Notes: a model not told the origin generated them from the sequence alone. 64,000 nt of DNA from Novosphingobium kaempferiae (GCF_021227995.1 NZ_CP089301.1:1984001-2048000); one strand, 5' to 3'. Positions 14,776-23,979 are shown, counted from the first letter of the stretch. Made by a program: numbers and translations.

Positions 14776-16911
14776 TCAGAACGTGCGTGAAAGCGTCAGT
14801 CTCCAGTTGCGCGGATTGCCGGGGGTCACGCGGTCGATACCACCCGTGTCGGGGAAGTAGCGCTCGTCGAACAGGTTGGCGACGGTCAGCTGCAGGCCCC
14901 AGCCTTCACGCCTGTAGGAAAGCCCCGCATCGACCAGTGCGTAAGCCGGCAACCAGAGCAGCACCGACCCGTCCGGGTTGACCGAATAGATATCGCCATT
15001 GCGCCTGCCGTTATAGCTCACGCCCAGCGTCGCGCCCAGCCCGGCGAGCGGGCCGTCCTGCACCTCGTACTGCGCGAAGGCTCCGATGTTGTGCCGGGGC
15101 ACGTTGGAGAGCGGCGCGCCGACGGTGAAGAAGTTGTCTTTCGTCACCTTGGCATCGGTGAACGTGTAGGCAAGGTTGAGGCTGAGGCCGCTGATCGGCT
15201 GCCATTGCATCTCCGCCTCGATGCCCCGCGCCCGTTGCTCTCCGGTAACGACCGAGAAATCCAGGTAAACGGGATCGGACGTTGTGACGTTCTGCCGGGT
15301 CAGCTGATAGATGGCGAGGCTGCCGCTGAGGCGCGTGCCATCGGGTGCGAACTTGACGCCCAGTTCGATGTTCTTGCCGCGCTCGGGCGGAACCGGGGCG
15401 CCGATGGGATTGCCGTCTGCATCAAACCCCACGACCTGCTGGCTGTAGAGCTGGGGCAGGAACGACTTCGACCAGCTGGCGTAGGCATTCACGCCGGTCG
15501 CCAGTTTCACAGTGGCGCCGATGCGCGGGCTGAAGGCATCGTCCTTCTGCCCGGATGCTTCCGCCCAGTCGTAACGCCCACCGATGGTCAGGGTGGCGAA
15601 ATCTCCGAACTTCAGGTGATCCTGCAGGTAGATCCCGGTCTGGTGTGCCTTGCTGCCGCCGGGCGCGCCCTGCACGAAGCTGGTATCGTAGACTTCGTCA
15701 TAATCGGGATTGGCGATGTTCAGCGGGAAATGCGTGGAATCGTAATCACCGGCGCTGAAATAGGTGCTGCGGCTCTGGCGATAGTCGATGCCGCCCAGCC
15801 ATTCGTGCGTGATGCCGCCGGTGCGGAATTTCCCGGTGAAACGGCTGTCTACGGCGAAATCCTTGTCCGTGGCATTGTAAGGCCCGTAGAAATAGCGGCC
15901 GATGGTGTCGGTCGGCTCATCGGAATAGTTGCCGTCCGCATCGATGAAGCCTGCCGCGAACATCCAGCGGTTCCAGTATTCCTTGCGGCGCGTGTACCGC
16001 AGGGTTTGCGAGAAGTTCAGCCCCTCGCTGAAGCGATGGTCGAAGATATAGCCGGCCTGAACCCGGTCGCGATTGTTGACGACGCGCTGGCTGCCCGCAT
16101 TGTTGATCGCGAAGTCGTCGGGGATGGAAACGAGGCCCGGCAGTACGGTGCCGTACGCGGGAATGGGCGAGATCGGACTGTCATGGTCGCGCTGGTAGCG
16201 GCCCAGCACCGTCAGGGTCGTATCCGGCCCCGGCCGCCAGGTGATCGCAGGCGCCACGAAGATGCGGTTGATGCCGGCATTGCGCACGAAGCTGTCGGCA
16301 TCCCGATAGGTGAGGTTGATCCGCCCCAGCAAGGTGCCAGCGGCATTCAGCGGCGCATTGGCATCGACCGTGCTTTCCACCAGGTTCCACGAACCGGTCG
16401 AAGCCGTAACCTTTAGAAACGCATCCTCGCGCGGGCGCTTGCTGACCAGATTGATGAGGCCGCCCAACGGCGCCTGCCCAAACAGCATGGACGAAGGCCC
16501 CTTGAGCACCTCGACCTGTTCCACCGCCGAGAGTTCCTGATTGAAGCCCACGCCGGCCTCGTTGACCAGACCGTCGAGATAGACGCTGCCATAGGCCGCA
16601 TCGAAGCCGCGGATCGTGTAGGCATCATAGAATCCGTATGTCGTGCTGCGAGAGACACCCGCGACCGTACGCAGCGCTTCCGAGAGGCGGGTGACACCGC
16701 GCGCTTCGATGTCGTTGGCGGAAACGACAGAGATGGCCTGCGGCGTTTCCAGCATGGGGATGGCGGTCTTCCCCGCCACTACCGGTGCTTCCAGATGCGT
16801 GCCGGTGACGAGGATCGGATCCTGATTGCCCGGTTCGGTGTCCTGTGCCCTCGCGTTGGAAGCGACGGCGATGACAGATGCAGCAAGGCTCAGCAGCGTG
16901 AATGTCTTCAT
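14776..16911 (-). CDS. Siderophore TonB-dependent receptor
   Basis: A 711-aa FhuE/FoxA-type ferric-siderophore receptor. The signal peptide (MKTFTLLSLAASVIAVASNARA) is followed by DPILVTGTHLE near the TonB box, then the plug ETPQAISVVSANDIEARG, TIRGFDAAYGSVYLDGL and VEVLKGPSSMLFGQAPLGGLINLVSK. The Gly-Gln-x-Pro-Gly-Gly spelling is typical of hydroxamate or mixed siderophore receptors. The barrel ends LTLSRTF. The ATG at 16911 sits 32 bp from a near-canonical Fur box shared with the divergent flavoprotein gene. The substrate cannot be told from sequence alone. Confidence 0.92.
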   Translation of the reverse strand: MKTFTLLSLAASVIAVASNARAQDTEPGNQDPILVTGTHLEAPVVAGKTAIPMLETPQAISVVSANDIEARGVTRLSEALRTVAGVSRSTTYGFYDAYTIRGFDAAYGSVYLDGLVNEAGVGFNQELSAVEQVEVLKGPSSMLFGQAPLGGLINLVSKRPREDAFLKVTASTGSWNLVESTVDANAPLNAAGTLLGRINLTYRDADSFVRNAGINRIFVAPAITWRPGPDTTLTVLGRYQRDHDSPISPIPAYGTVLPGLVSIPDDFAINNAGSQRVVNNRDRVQAGYIFDHRFSEGLNFSQTLRYTRRKEYWNRWMFAAGFIDADGNYSDEPTDTIGRYFYGPYNATDKDFAVDSRFTGKFRTGGITHEWLGGIDYRQSRSTYFSAGDYDSTHFPLNIANPDYDEVYDTSFVQGAPGGSKAHQTGIYLQDHLKFGDFATLTIGGRYDWAEASGQKDDAFSPRIGATVKLATGVNAYASWSKSFLPQLYSQQVVGFDADGNPIGAPVPPERGKNIELGVKFAPDGTRLSGSLAIYQLTRQNVTTSDPVYLDFSVVTGEQRARGIEAEMQWQPISGLSLNLAYTFTDAKVTKDNFFTVGAPLSNVPRHNIGAFAQYEVQDGPLAGLGATLGVSYNGRRNGDIYSVNPDGSVLLWLPAYALVDAGLSYRREGWGLQLTVANLFDERYFPDTGGIDRVTPGNPRNWRLTLSRTF

Positions 16912-16942
16912 GATTCCCCCACTATTTTGCTGGCTCGTATCA

Positions 16943-16961
16943 TATAATGATAATCAGTTGC
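16943..16961. promoter_or_regulatory. Fur box between divergent receptor and flavoprotein genes
   Basis: The core ATAATGATAATCA (16944-16956) matches 13 consecutive positions of the classical Fur box GATAATGATAATCATTATC. It lies 32 bp upstream of the receptor start and about 110 bp upstream of the PPOX-type gene, so Fur could repress both in iron-replete cells. Confidence 0.8.
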
Positions 16962-17072
16962 AATAATGGCGCCAGCGGTCCTATTCTGCGCCCTATGCTC
17001 CGGCACCGCTGTGCTGCCGCGCGGATGTCAGTGGGCCCGGATCCTTCGTTCGAAAAATGGGAGACTTTCGGC

Positions 17073-18086
17073 ATGACCGGTTCGACCGACATCGCCTCCA
17101 TCGAAGCGCTGGAAGCCGTGGTGGGACAGACCCCACCAGCGATGCACCTCAAGGTCATCGATCATCTCGATGCCGGCGCGCTTGCTTGGCTCTCACGCTC
17201 TCCCCTGGCCTTCCTGGGTTTTGGAAGTGCGCAAGGCCTGAGGGTGACGCTGGCCGGATGCGTCGTCGGGTACGCGGACGGAGACGCACGCACATTGCGC
17301 ATCCCTTTGGCCATGCTTGACGAGCCCGCGCTGGCCGTGCTCGGCGCACACGTCGGCGCCCTGTTCCTGCTGCCCGGTGTCGGCGAGACGCTGCGCATCA
17401 ATGGCCGGGTATCGGGGCTGCAGGACGGCGCGGTGCAGATCGAGGTCTGCGAATGCTACGGCCATTGCGCAAAGGCCATGATCCGCTCCCGATTCTGGGA
17501 CGCGGCCGGTGCGGAAACGCCTCGCGAAGCGGCGCCCTTCACCGATGCGGTCCGTTTCGTCGCCCTCGCGTCGATGAGCGCGCGGGGCTGGGCCGACCTC
17601 AGCCCCAAGGGCGATCCGGCGGGGGGCATGGTCCAACTGGAGCACCGCACCCTGTGGTTCGCCGATCGCCCCGGGAACCGCCGGTTGGACAGCTTGCGCA
17701 ACATCATCGAACAGCCACGGGTTGCGCTGGCGTTGCTGGTGCCGGGCTCCACCAACGTCGCACGAGTCCACGGACAGGCACGTATCACCACCGATCCCGC
17801 CATTCGCGAACGCTTTGCGGTGCAGGGCAAAGTCCCGTCCCTGGCGATCGGCGTCGAAATCGCCGGCCTCGAACTGCGCGAAAGTGCAGCCCTGAAGCGT
17901 GCGGCACTTTGGCCGGTCACGCCCGAGAAAGGCATCGAGCCGACCAAGCTTTTCCTCGCGCATATCAAGCTCAACAGGAACCGAGGCTGGGCCGCCGCGC
18001 TGGCGCGCGCCAGCATTGCCGTTCCGGGGATGAGCACGCTGATGCAGAAGGGGCTGGAAAAGGACTACAAGGACAATCTGTACTGA
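17073..18086 (+). CDS. PPOX-fold (pyridoxamine-phosphate oxidase-like) flavoprotein
   Basis: A 337-aa protein of the split-barrel FMN-binding superfamily, the MSMEG_1061-like group in my reading. The second half carries ALASMSARGWADLSPKGDP and LWFADRPGNRRLDSLRNII, the usual flavin-binding and dimer segments. An N-terminal half precedes a Cys/His cluster, EVCECYGHCAKAM. The role is unknown; such proteins reduce or bind flavin, heme or other cofactors. Divergence from a siderophore receptor over a Fur box suggests a part in iron release. The ATG at 17073 has a GGGAGA ribosome site; an ATG at 17025 is an alternative. Confidence 0.78.
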   Translation: MTGSTDIASIEALEAVVGQTPPAMHLKVIDHLDAGALAWLSRSPLAFLGFGSAQGLRVTLAGCVVGYADGDARTLRIPLAMLDEPALAVLGAHVGALFLLPGVGETLRINGRVSGLQDGAVQIEVCECYGHCAKAMIRSRFWDAAGAETPREAAPFTDAVRFVALASMSARGWADLSPKGDPAGGMVQLEHRTLWFADRPGNRRLDSLRNIIEQPRVALALLVPGSTNVARVHGQARITTDPAIRERFAVQGKVPSLAIGVEIAGLELRESAALKRAALWPVTPEKGIEPTKLFLAHIKLNRNRGWAAALARASIAVPGMSTLMQKGLEKDYKDNLY

Positions 18087-18355
18087 AGGCCAGAGACTTC
18101 CGCACCCGAAACCCGACACTCGATGCTACGTCAGTAGCCGTCAGTGGTCATCGCAGGAGAGGTGATCTCTTCAGCATCGGCAGCTTTGGCGACCGTGACA
18201 GCTGCCGCCGAGGCGAGCCGTCGCGATCGCTCAGTTGCCCAATTGTTTTGCCTGGTTGCGGACCGGACGCTTCGGGCCCGGCAATCCTTCTTATTGCGCG
18301 ATCCCGTCGGCTCGCTGCTGCATCGAGTGACAGAGCGACCACCTTGTGCCAATTT

Positions 18356-18721
18356 TCATGCATTGGCTGTCAGATGACGACGATAGAGGGTAAGCGGATA
18401 CAGACGCATCCCCGATGCCAACAGCAAGCTCGCACATTCGGCGATCGCGGCATACAGTTGGACATCGTCCGGAGGGACGACTTCCTTTGTGGGACGCTGC
18501 GCCGCAGCGAGCCACGACAGCAGCCTAAGTTCGCCATCCCCCAGATAAGCCGTACCTATGTCGCAGATGGCAATTCCATTCGCACCCGCCAGAGCACCCA
18601 ATTGATCAAATGCCTGTATTTCGGCAGGACTGCGCAGCGCTTTGCGTTCCCCACGCAAAATGCCAAGAACGGCCTGTTCGGTACGCGGCCGGCGATGCAG
18701 AGCACGGTTCGAATAGCCCAT
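18356..18721 (-). CDS. Small conserved protein of siderophore locus (paralogue B)
   Basis: A 121-aa protein of no family I recognise, homologous to the product of 14061-14465: LRGER, GTAYLGDGELRLLSWLAAAQR and GMRLYPLTL align directly. It is predicted soluble, with no signal peptide. The ATG at 18721 lies 2 nt after the PepSY-gene stop, so it is the last gene of the six-gene receptor-esterase-DUF3325-DUF3649-PepSY operon that begins at 23939. Co-occurrence of both copies with Fur-controlled receptor units points to a cytoplasmic role in siderophore iron use. The 270 bp beyond its stop, up to 18086, hold nothing I can support. Confidence 0.78.
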   Translation of the reverse strand: MGYSNRALHRRPRTEQAVLGILRGERKALRSPAEIQAFDQLGALAGANGIAICDIGTAYLGDGELRLLSWLAAAQRPTKEVVPPDDVQLYAAIAECASLLLASGMRLYPLTLYRRHLTANA

Positions 18722-18723
18722 GA

Positions 18724-20328
18724 CTACCCTTTCATTACCCGCACACGATCCTGTGCTGCTGGACCCCGGTCGCTCCACACGCTGTCCCTCGGACCGTTGC
18801 CGACACGGCGGCGCGTCGCATTCCAGGCCAGAACCAGCGCCGCTGCAGCAGTGCCGGCCATCAGATCGACAACCACCATCTCGGCCGGATGCACAGACGC
18901 GAAGAGGAGCGTCGCGAAGGGAATGGACAGCATTGCGAGGGCGGTGACGGGCAGAAGCTCCACCGCCCCTCGCGCGCTGCCGCGCAGCAGCGCCCAGAGC
19001 ACGAAGCCTGCAAAGACCACGTGATAGACCAGGCTGTGCCTCCCTTCGGTCGCGCTCGCCCCCATGACCTTGGCTGCCGCCAAGGTCACCGAGATTCCCG
19101 CCATGCAACCCAATGGGACGCCTACTGTCAGGGCGCCAAGCACCCGCGTCGATCGGGTCTGCGTCACCGCACCCGCCTTGCGCTCCCGCCGGCGCCGGCT
19201 TTCCACCCATAAGAGGTTGCCGGTGTAGAAGAGGAACGCGCCGCCCAGGCCCAGCACGAAATAGGCCCATCGTACGCCGGTGCCACCAAAGCTGCCGAAA
19301 TGGAGTGCAAAGAAGCTGGTGACGGTCGCACCCCATCCGTCCTGCTGTCCGCCTAGATAATCCCGGTCCCTGACTGCCCCCGACGCAGGATCGAGCGCCG
19401 CGACTGTATAGGTCGGCCCGCGCAGGCCATAGCGCGGATCACGTCCCATCGCCCGCAGCGAAGGCATCCCGTCGCGGCCTTGGCCATAGGCGAGCGCCAC
19501 CGGAACGAAGCCCGGCACCTCGCGAGACAGGCTCTGCACCACCGCAACCGGAGACGCCGTCTCGACCGGCCGCGCTGTCTGCGCTGCAGGTCCGGCGGCA
19601 GCCACAGCCGGCCGCTCCTCCACCTGCGCGAACGTCGCCTCCTGCGCGTCGTAGAACTGGTCATGGAAGGCGAAGACCACGGCGGTCAGCGCCATCACGA
19701 TGTGAAACGGCAGGCTGAACACACCCAGCAGGTTGTGCACGTCGAGCCACATGCGCTTGACGTTCTTGCCGGCGCGCAGAGCGAACAGATCCTTCACGAG
19801 ACTGGGCAACAGCACGATCACGCCCGAAACCAGCGCGATCGCATAGAGCAGCGCAATCGCTCCCATGATCGGCATCGCGATCTCGTGGTCCAGCATCAGC
19901 CCGACCTGCTGGTGGAGCACGTCGACGAACTGCGCGACCGGCGAAGGTCCGTGCTCTTCGACCTGCAGTTCTCCATCCGTCCCCAATGCAGCATAGAACG
20001 TACGGCGCGCGCCGTGTTCGTCCCCGCCATCTCCCGCCGCTTGCCAGCTAACCCGCGCGGGGTTGTCGTGGCCGGCCTGCAGGTTTACCTGATAGCCCCT
20101 GGCTGCCTCCGGATGCGCTGCGAGCACGGCGCGGACCAGTTCGGGGGTTCGCTCGAGAGAGACCGGCGCAGCCAGCGACGTGGGCGGCGAAGCCCAGCGT
20201 TGCAGCTGTTCCTCGAACATCGTGATCGCGCCCGCATAGAAGGCGACGAAAAGCGCGAGGCCCGAGATGATGCCGACCCAGCCGTGGATGTCCTTGTACA
20301 TCCGCACGATGTCGGTGCGCACTTTCAT
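18724..20328 (-). CDS. PepSY-associated TM protein (putative ferric-siderophore reductase)
   Basis: A 534-aa inner-membrane protein with about four or more helices. The first lies in IHGWVGIISGLALFVAFYAG, the paired His region is DVHNLLGVFSLPFHIVMAL, and a later one follows ALHFGSFGGTGVRWAYFVLG. A large periplasmic PepSY-containing loop sits between. FpvG-like members of this family donate electrons to ferric siderophores in the periplasm and carry conserved His residues for heme. The ATG at 20328 overlaps the DUF3649 stop in an ATGA. Reductase function is inferred from family and operon. Confidence 0.85.
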   Translation of the reverse strand: MKVRTDIVRMYKDIHGWVGIISGLALFVAFYAGAITMFEEQLQRWASPPTSLAAPVSLERTPELVRAVLAAHPEAARGYQVNLQAGHDNPARVSWQAAGDGGDEHGARRTFYAALGTDGELQVEEHGPSPVAQFVDVLHQQVGLMLDHEIAMPIMGAIALLYAIALVSGVIVLLPSLVKDLFALRAGKNVKRMWLDVHNLLGVFSLPFHIVMALTAVVFAFHDQFYDAQEATFAQVEERPAVAAAGPAAQTARPVETASPVAVVQSLSREVPGFVPVALAYGQGRDGMPSLRAMGRDPRYGLRGPTYTVAALDPASGAVRDRDYLGGQQDGWGATVTSFFALHFGSFGGTGVRWAYFVLGLGGAFLFYTGNLLWVESRRRRERKAGAVTQTRSTRVLGALTVGVPLGCMAGISVTLAAAKVMGASATEGRHSLVYHVVFAGFVLWALLRGSARGAVELLPVTALAMLSIPFATLLFASVHPAEMVVVDLMAGTAAAALVLAWNATRRRVGNGPRDSVWSDRGPAAQDRVRVMKG

Positions 20329-20618
20329 CCGAGCATGCCCGCCGCATAGACACTTGCCCAGACGATCACGCTGGCCAGTCCCAGCACGCCCCATGCCCGC
20401 CCTCCCGAGCGGAAGAGGAAGCACAGGCTGAGGATCAGGCACCAGACCGGCGACATCGACCACATCGCCAGTTGCCCGCGGGTCGAGAAGAAGGTGTCGC
20501 TCACCCCGATCGACCAGGCGATCAACCCGCTGAGGCCGAGTGCCAGCACGAACCCCAGGATCAAACCTGCGCTTGCCTTGCCGAGCCAGTCGCGGCTCGT
20601 CAGCTGAGGGGCGCTCAT
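20325..20618 (-). CDS. DUF3649 small membrane protein of iron module
   Basis: A 97-aa protein with three hydrophobic helices: ASAGLILGFVLALGLSGLIAW, then WSMSPVWCLILSLCFLF and VLGLASVIVWASVYAAG. The composition and the LCFLFRSGGRAW segment fit DUF3649, a family regularly found beside PepSY iron reductases. Start and stop overlap both neighbours by ATGA, showing tight coupling. It probably forms part of an inner-membrane complex with the PepSY protein. Confidence 0.8.
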   Translation of the reverse strand: MSAPQLTSRDWLGKASAGLILGFVLALGLSGLIAWSIGVSDTFFSTRGQLAMWSMSPVWCLILSLCFLFRSGGRAWGVLGLASVIVWASVYAAGMLG

Positions 20619-20890
20619 CGTCCGGCCTCCGCGCGCATGCGCAGCCACAGCGCGAGCAGCGGGACGATGCTCCAGACCAGCGAGGCTGCCGTGAGCGCGA
20701 TGAACACTGCCGTCGCAGGCCCGGCCCAGCCCAGCAGGACCGCCTGCCCCGCCAGCATGACCACGCCGCCGCCCCACCCGGCGGCACGGCGCGAGAACGC
20801 CGCCTGGCTCAAAGACTGGTTCGGCGAGGACAGGTACACCCCCAGCGATCCGGCCATGACTAGTAGCGCGCCGACCCAGAACAGCGTCAT
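20615..20890 (-). CDS. DUF3325 small membrane protein of iron module
   Basis: A 91-aa protein with an N-terminal helix (FWVGALLVMAGSLGVYL) and two further helices near GGGVVMLAGQAVLLGW and FIALTAASLVWSIVPLLALW. Size, topology and neighbours fit DUF3325, which accompanies DUF3649 and PepSY genes in iron-uptake loci. The ATG at 20890 overlaps the esterase stop, and its own stop overlaps the DUF3649 start. No catalytic motif is visible. Confidence 0.75.
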   Translation of the reverse strand: MTLFWVGALLVMAGSLGVYLSSPNQSLSQAAFSRRAAGWGGGVVMLAGQAVLLGWAGPATAVFIALTAASLVWSIVPLLALWLRMRAEAGR

Positions 20891-21717
20891 TGCGCTTCCT
20901 TTCCGAAGGCCGCGGCGATCCCGGCGGTCATCGCCGCCATCATCGTCGAACCATGGGTCTGCCCCGGCAAGGACAGGTAACGACCCACGCGACCCCCTGC
21001 CCGCCACCGGTCGACCAGCGCTTTGCCATCGGTGCCCGAGAGACCCGCTACCGTCCGCTCGCTCGGTGCACTGGCGAGGAGCAGCGCCGCTCCGGCGCCA
21101 TCTGCCGCTTTCGCTTCGGCCTTGCGGAGCACACCATCGCCGTACCAGAGCGAGGGACTGACGGCGACGATGTGCGAAAAGGCACGACCTTCGTACATGG
21201 CATCGAGCGCCAGAAGCGCGCCGAAGCTGTGCCCCATCAGCGTCTGCCGACGCGGATCGATGCGAAGGCGCCCGGCTATGCGTGGGCGCAGGCTGCGATC
21301 GACGAAATCGAGAAACGCATCGCCGCCGCCGACCGCCAAACCATGCGCGGGCATGCCTTTGGGTATCGCATAACCCGGCGCGGACGGCGTGTAATCGAGC
21401 ACCCGGCGCGCCAGCCCGCCGCTTTCGATCGCCACGATCACGCCCGGCTGGATGCCGGAGCGGGCGCCGGCGCGCTCCAGCCTGCGCGCCGTGACGGCGG
21501 CAATGGCGAAGTTGTCCTCGCCATCGAGCAGCCAGAGCACCGGCCAGCCGGCTGTGGGCGGCTCTCCTTCGGGCCATGCGACCATCACCCGATAGGCATG
21601 ACCGTCCACCGCTGCCACCGTCTCGACGTCCGATCGTTCAAGCTGCCAGGGCGCGGCGGCAAGCGGCCCCGCTCCCATCAGCGCAACAATCGCGAGCAGT
21701 GCGCGCAGTCGCCTCAC
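20887..21717 (-). CDS. Alpha/beta-hydrolase, putative siderophore esterase
   Basis: A 276-aa exported esterase of the PF00756 type (IroE/Fes-like). A signal peptide ends near GPLAAAP. The nucleophile elbow GHSFG puts Ser at about 164, and the terminal GQTHGST gives the likely catalytic His at about 255. Such enzymes hydrolyse ester-linked siderophores to release iron. The start is GTG at 21717, overlapping the receptor stop as GTGA. Placement directly after a siderophore receptor and before PepSY reductase partners supports a periplasmic iron-release role. The actual siderophore is unknown. Confidence 0.85.
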   Translation of the reverse strand: MRRLRALLAIVALMGAGPLAAAPWQLERSDVETVAAVDGHAYRVMVAWPEGEPPTAGWPVLWLLDGEDNFAIAAVTARRLERAGARSGIQPGVIVAIESGGLARRVLDYTPSAPGYAIPKGMPAHGLAVGGGDAFLDFVDRSLRPRIAGRLRIDPRRQTLMGHSFGALLALDAMYEGRAFSHIVAVSPSLWYGDGVLRKAEAKAADGAGAALLLASAPSERTVAGLSGTDGKALVDRWRAGGRVGRYLSLPGQTHGSTMMAAMTAGIAAAFGKEAQ

Positions 21718-23939
21718 CAGCGCATGTCCAGACGCGCGGTCAGGCTGCGCCCCTGCCCGTAGTAGCAGGCCGAAACTGCGGTACAGGTCGCCACGTAGCG
21801 CTTGTCGGCGATGTTGCGGCCGTTGATGGAGGCGACCATGCCGTTGCCGAAGTCATAGCGCACGAACAGGTCGAACAGCGCATAGTCCGGGATCTCCAGC
21901 GTATTGGCGTTCTCGCCGACGCTCCTGCCGGTGTAGCGGACACCACCCCCCAGACCGAGCCCATCGAGGGGCCCTGCCGTGATGCGCTGATCGAGGAAGA
22001 GCGAAGCCATCCAAGCCGGCACCTGTGGCAGCCGATTGCCCAGTTGCGCTGCCGTGTTGGTTTCGGTGATCTTGCTCCAGCTCCTGGTCGTGGTGGCGAT
22101 GACGGCCATGCCCCAGGGGAGCGATGCCTTGCCCTCGAATTCGATGCCGCGGATACGCCCCTCTCCGGTCTGCACCTGGCAGTTGGGGTAGCAGGCCTGC
22201 GCCTGGTACTGGGCCTGGGTACTGCCAGCGGGCATGTCCGCCAGCGTCGCCGGGGTGACGATGTTCTGCTGCGTGATCTGGTAGGCGCCAAGGCTGAGGT
22301 AGATGTTCCTGCCGCTCTGATAGCGCAGGCCCGCTTCGTATTGCTGTCCGGTGGTTGGCACGAACCCGGTGCCGTTGATCGTGGTCGAGGGATCGGCCAC
22401 TTGCGGCAGGAAGCTCTCCGCGTAGCTAGCGTACGGCGCAAGGCCGTTGTCGAACAGGTAGACCGCACCGGCGCGCCAGGTGAAGGCGTCGGACTTGTTG
22501 ACATATGTGCTGCCGGTGATCGGATTTGTGGTCCGGTCACGCGCCCAGTCGTGGCGTCCCCCCACGGTCACGCGCAGACGTCCGACGGCAATCTGGTCCT
22601 GCAGGTAGACGCCGGCCTGTCTGCTTACCGTCTCGGTATAGATCTGCGGCGTCATGTTGGACGCAAAGCCCGCCGAGCCACGCGAAACCGGATCAAAGAT
22701 GTCCAGCACCGGCAGCACGAGCGAACCGGACACCAGATCGCGATAATGTTCCCACTCGGTATGGAAGTAATCGAAGCCGCCGAGCAGTGTATGCGTGAGC
22801 GGGCCAGTCGAGAACTCGTACTGCAACTGGGTGTCGGTGGCGATGCCGTCGCTTTCCCCTGTACCCTGCACCGCGCGTCGCGCCACGGTCTGGCCCGGGA
22901 TGCAACCTGCGATCGTTGCCGGACAGGTCGTCAGCGTGTTTCCGGAGAGCACGACCACCCGGTAGAGCGTGTCCAGATGCGTGTAGCGAGTATTATTGCG
23001 GATCGTCAGCCCGCTGTCCCCGAACTTGTGCTCGAAGAAGCTGGCAGCGAGATACTGGTTGCGATCGAAGGTGTTCCAGTCCGGTTCGCCGATATTGGCG
23101 TCGTTCGCGATATATCTGCCGTTGCTGCGCGTCAGCGATCCGAGCGCCGGAAGAAACTGGAACGTCGAGCCACCATCATCGCGCTGGTACTGGCCCATCA
23201 CCGTCCAGGTGGTGTTTTCATCCGGCTTCCAGGTGAGGCTCGGCGAGATGTACTGTCGCCCAATCTTCACGTCGTCCACCTGGGTGTCGCCATAGCGCGA
23301 CAGGGCGACCACGCGGCCTGACAGCGTGCTGGTGATCGGCCCGGACACATCGGCGGCGGCCTGGTAATTCCAGTTGGACATGTCGGTCGTGCCGATCGCC
23401 TGTAGCATGAACTGGGCCTGGAACGTGTCGGTCGGTCGCTTGCTGACGACGTTGACCACCCCGCCCGGTGCCGTCTGGCCATAGAGCGCACCGGACGGCC
23501 CCTTGAGCACCTCGATCTGCTGGAGCGCAAAGGAATCGAACCCCGGCCGCGTCCATTGCCCGCCCGACGGCAGGCGCAGCCCGTCGACGAAATTGTTGTT
23601 GGATGAGAACCCGCCCGCTCCGAAGCCGCGTACGGAGACTTCATCCACGCGACTGTCGATGCCGAAGGCCTCGGATTGCACACCCGCCGTGTATGCGAGC
23701 GCATCGGCGATGGTAGGAGACGCGCGCAGGTCCATTTCCTCGCGGCTGACGATCGAGATGGATTGGGGCGATTCAATGATCGGGGTGTTTGTCTTCGTCG
23801 TCGACGTGGCCGACGATTGACCGGTGGCCGTGACAATGATTTCGCGCCCAGCAGGCGCCGCGTCCGGCGCAACCTGAGCCATCGCATGTCCCGCGTAGCA
23901 GCCCATGACGATCGCCAGAGCGGTGGAGGTGGTGCGCAT
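21714..23939 (-). CDS. Siderophore TonB-dependent receptor heading iron operon
   Basis: About 741 aa. Signal peptide MRTTSTALAIVMGCYAGHAMAQ, then the TonB-box region EIIVTATGQSS, and plug motifs ESPQSISIVSREEMDLRA, SVRGFGAGGFSSNNNFVDGL and IEVLKGPSGALYGQTAPGGVVNVVSKR. The barrel ends LTARLDMRW. The spelling is that of a FhuA/FoxA/FpvA-type siderophore receptor without an STN domain. The ATG at 23939 is chosen over 23951 because a GAGGGA ribosome site precedes it. Downstream genes overlap it successively, giving a complete uptake-hydrolysis-reduction operon. A Fur-like dyad lies at 23980-24001. Confidence 0.92.
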   Translation of the reverse strand: MRTTSTALAIVMGCYAGHAMAQVAPDAAPAGREIIVTATGQSSATSTTKTNTPIIESPQSISIVSREEMDLRASPTIADALAYTAGVQSEAFGIDSRVDEVSVRGFGAGGFSSNNNFVDGLRLPSGGQWTRPGFDSFALQQIEVLKGPSGALYGQTAPGGVVNVVSKRPTDTFQAQFMLQAIGTTDMSNWNYQAAADVSGPITSTLSGRVVALSRYGDTQVDDVKIGRQYISPSLTWKPDENTTWTVMGQYQRDDGGSTFQFLPALGSLTRSNGRYIANDANIGEPDWNTFDRNQYLAASFFEHKFGDSGLTIRNNTRYTHLDTLYRVVVLSGNTLTTCPATIAGCIPGQTVARRAVQGTGESDGIATDTQLQYEFSTGPLTHTLLGGFDYFHTEWEHYRDLVSGSLVLPVLDIFDPVSRGSAGFASNMTPQIYTETVSRQAGVYLQDQIAVGRLRVTVGGRHDWARDRTTNPITGSTYVNKSDAFTWRAGAVYLFDNGLAPYASYAESFLPQVADPSTTINGTGFVPTTGQQYEAGLRYQSGRNIYLSLGAYQITQQNIVTPATLADMPAGSTQAQYQAQACYPNCQVQTGEGRIRGIEFEGKASLPWGMAVIATTTRSWSKITETNTAAQLGNRLPQVPAWMASLFLDQRITAGPLDGLGLGGGVRYTGRSVGENANTLEIPDYALFDLFVRYDFGNGMVASINGRNIADKRYVATCTAVSACYYGQGRSLTARLDMRW

Positions 23940-23979
23940 GAATTCCCTCATGACTTGTGCGTCGCAACAAGTCCGGTAG

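Noticed and set aside
18131..18352. Small frames in the gap after paralogue B
   Set aside because: Composition is low-complexity Arg/Ala/Ser with no ribosome site; treated as non-coding.
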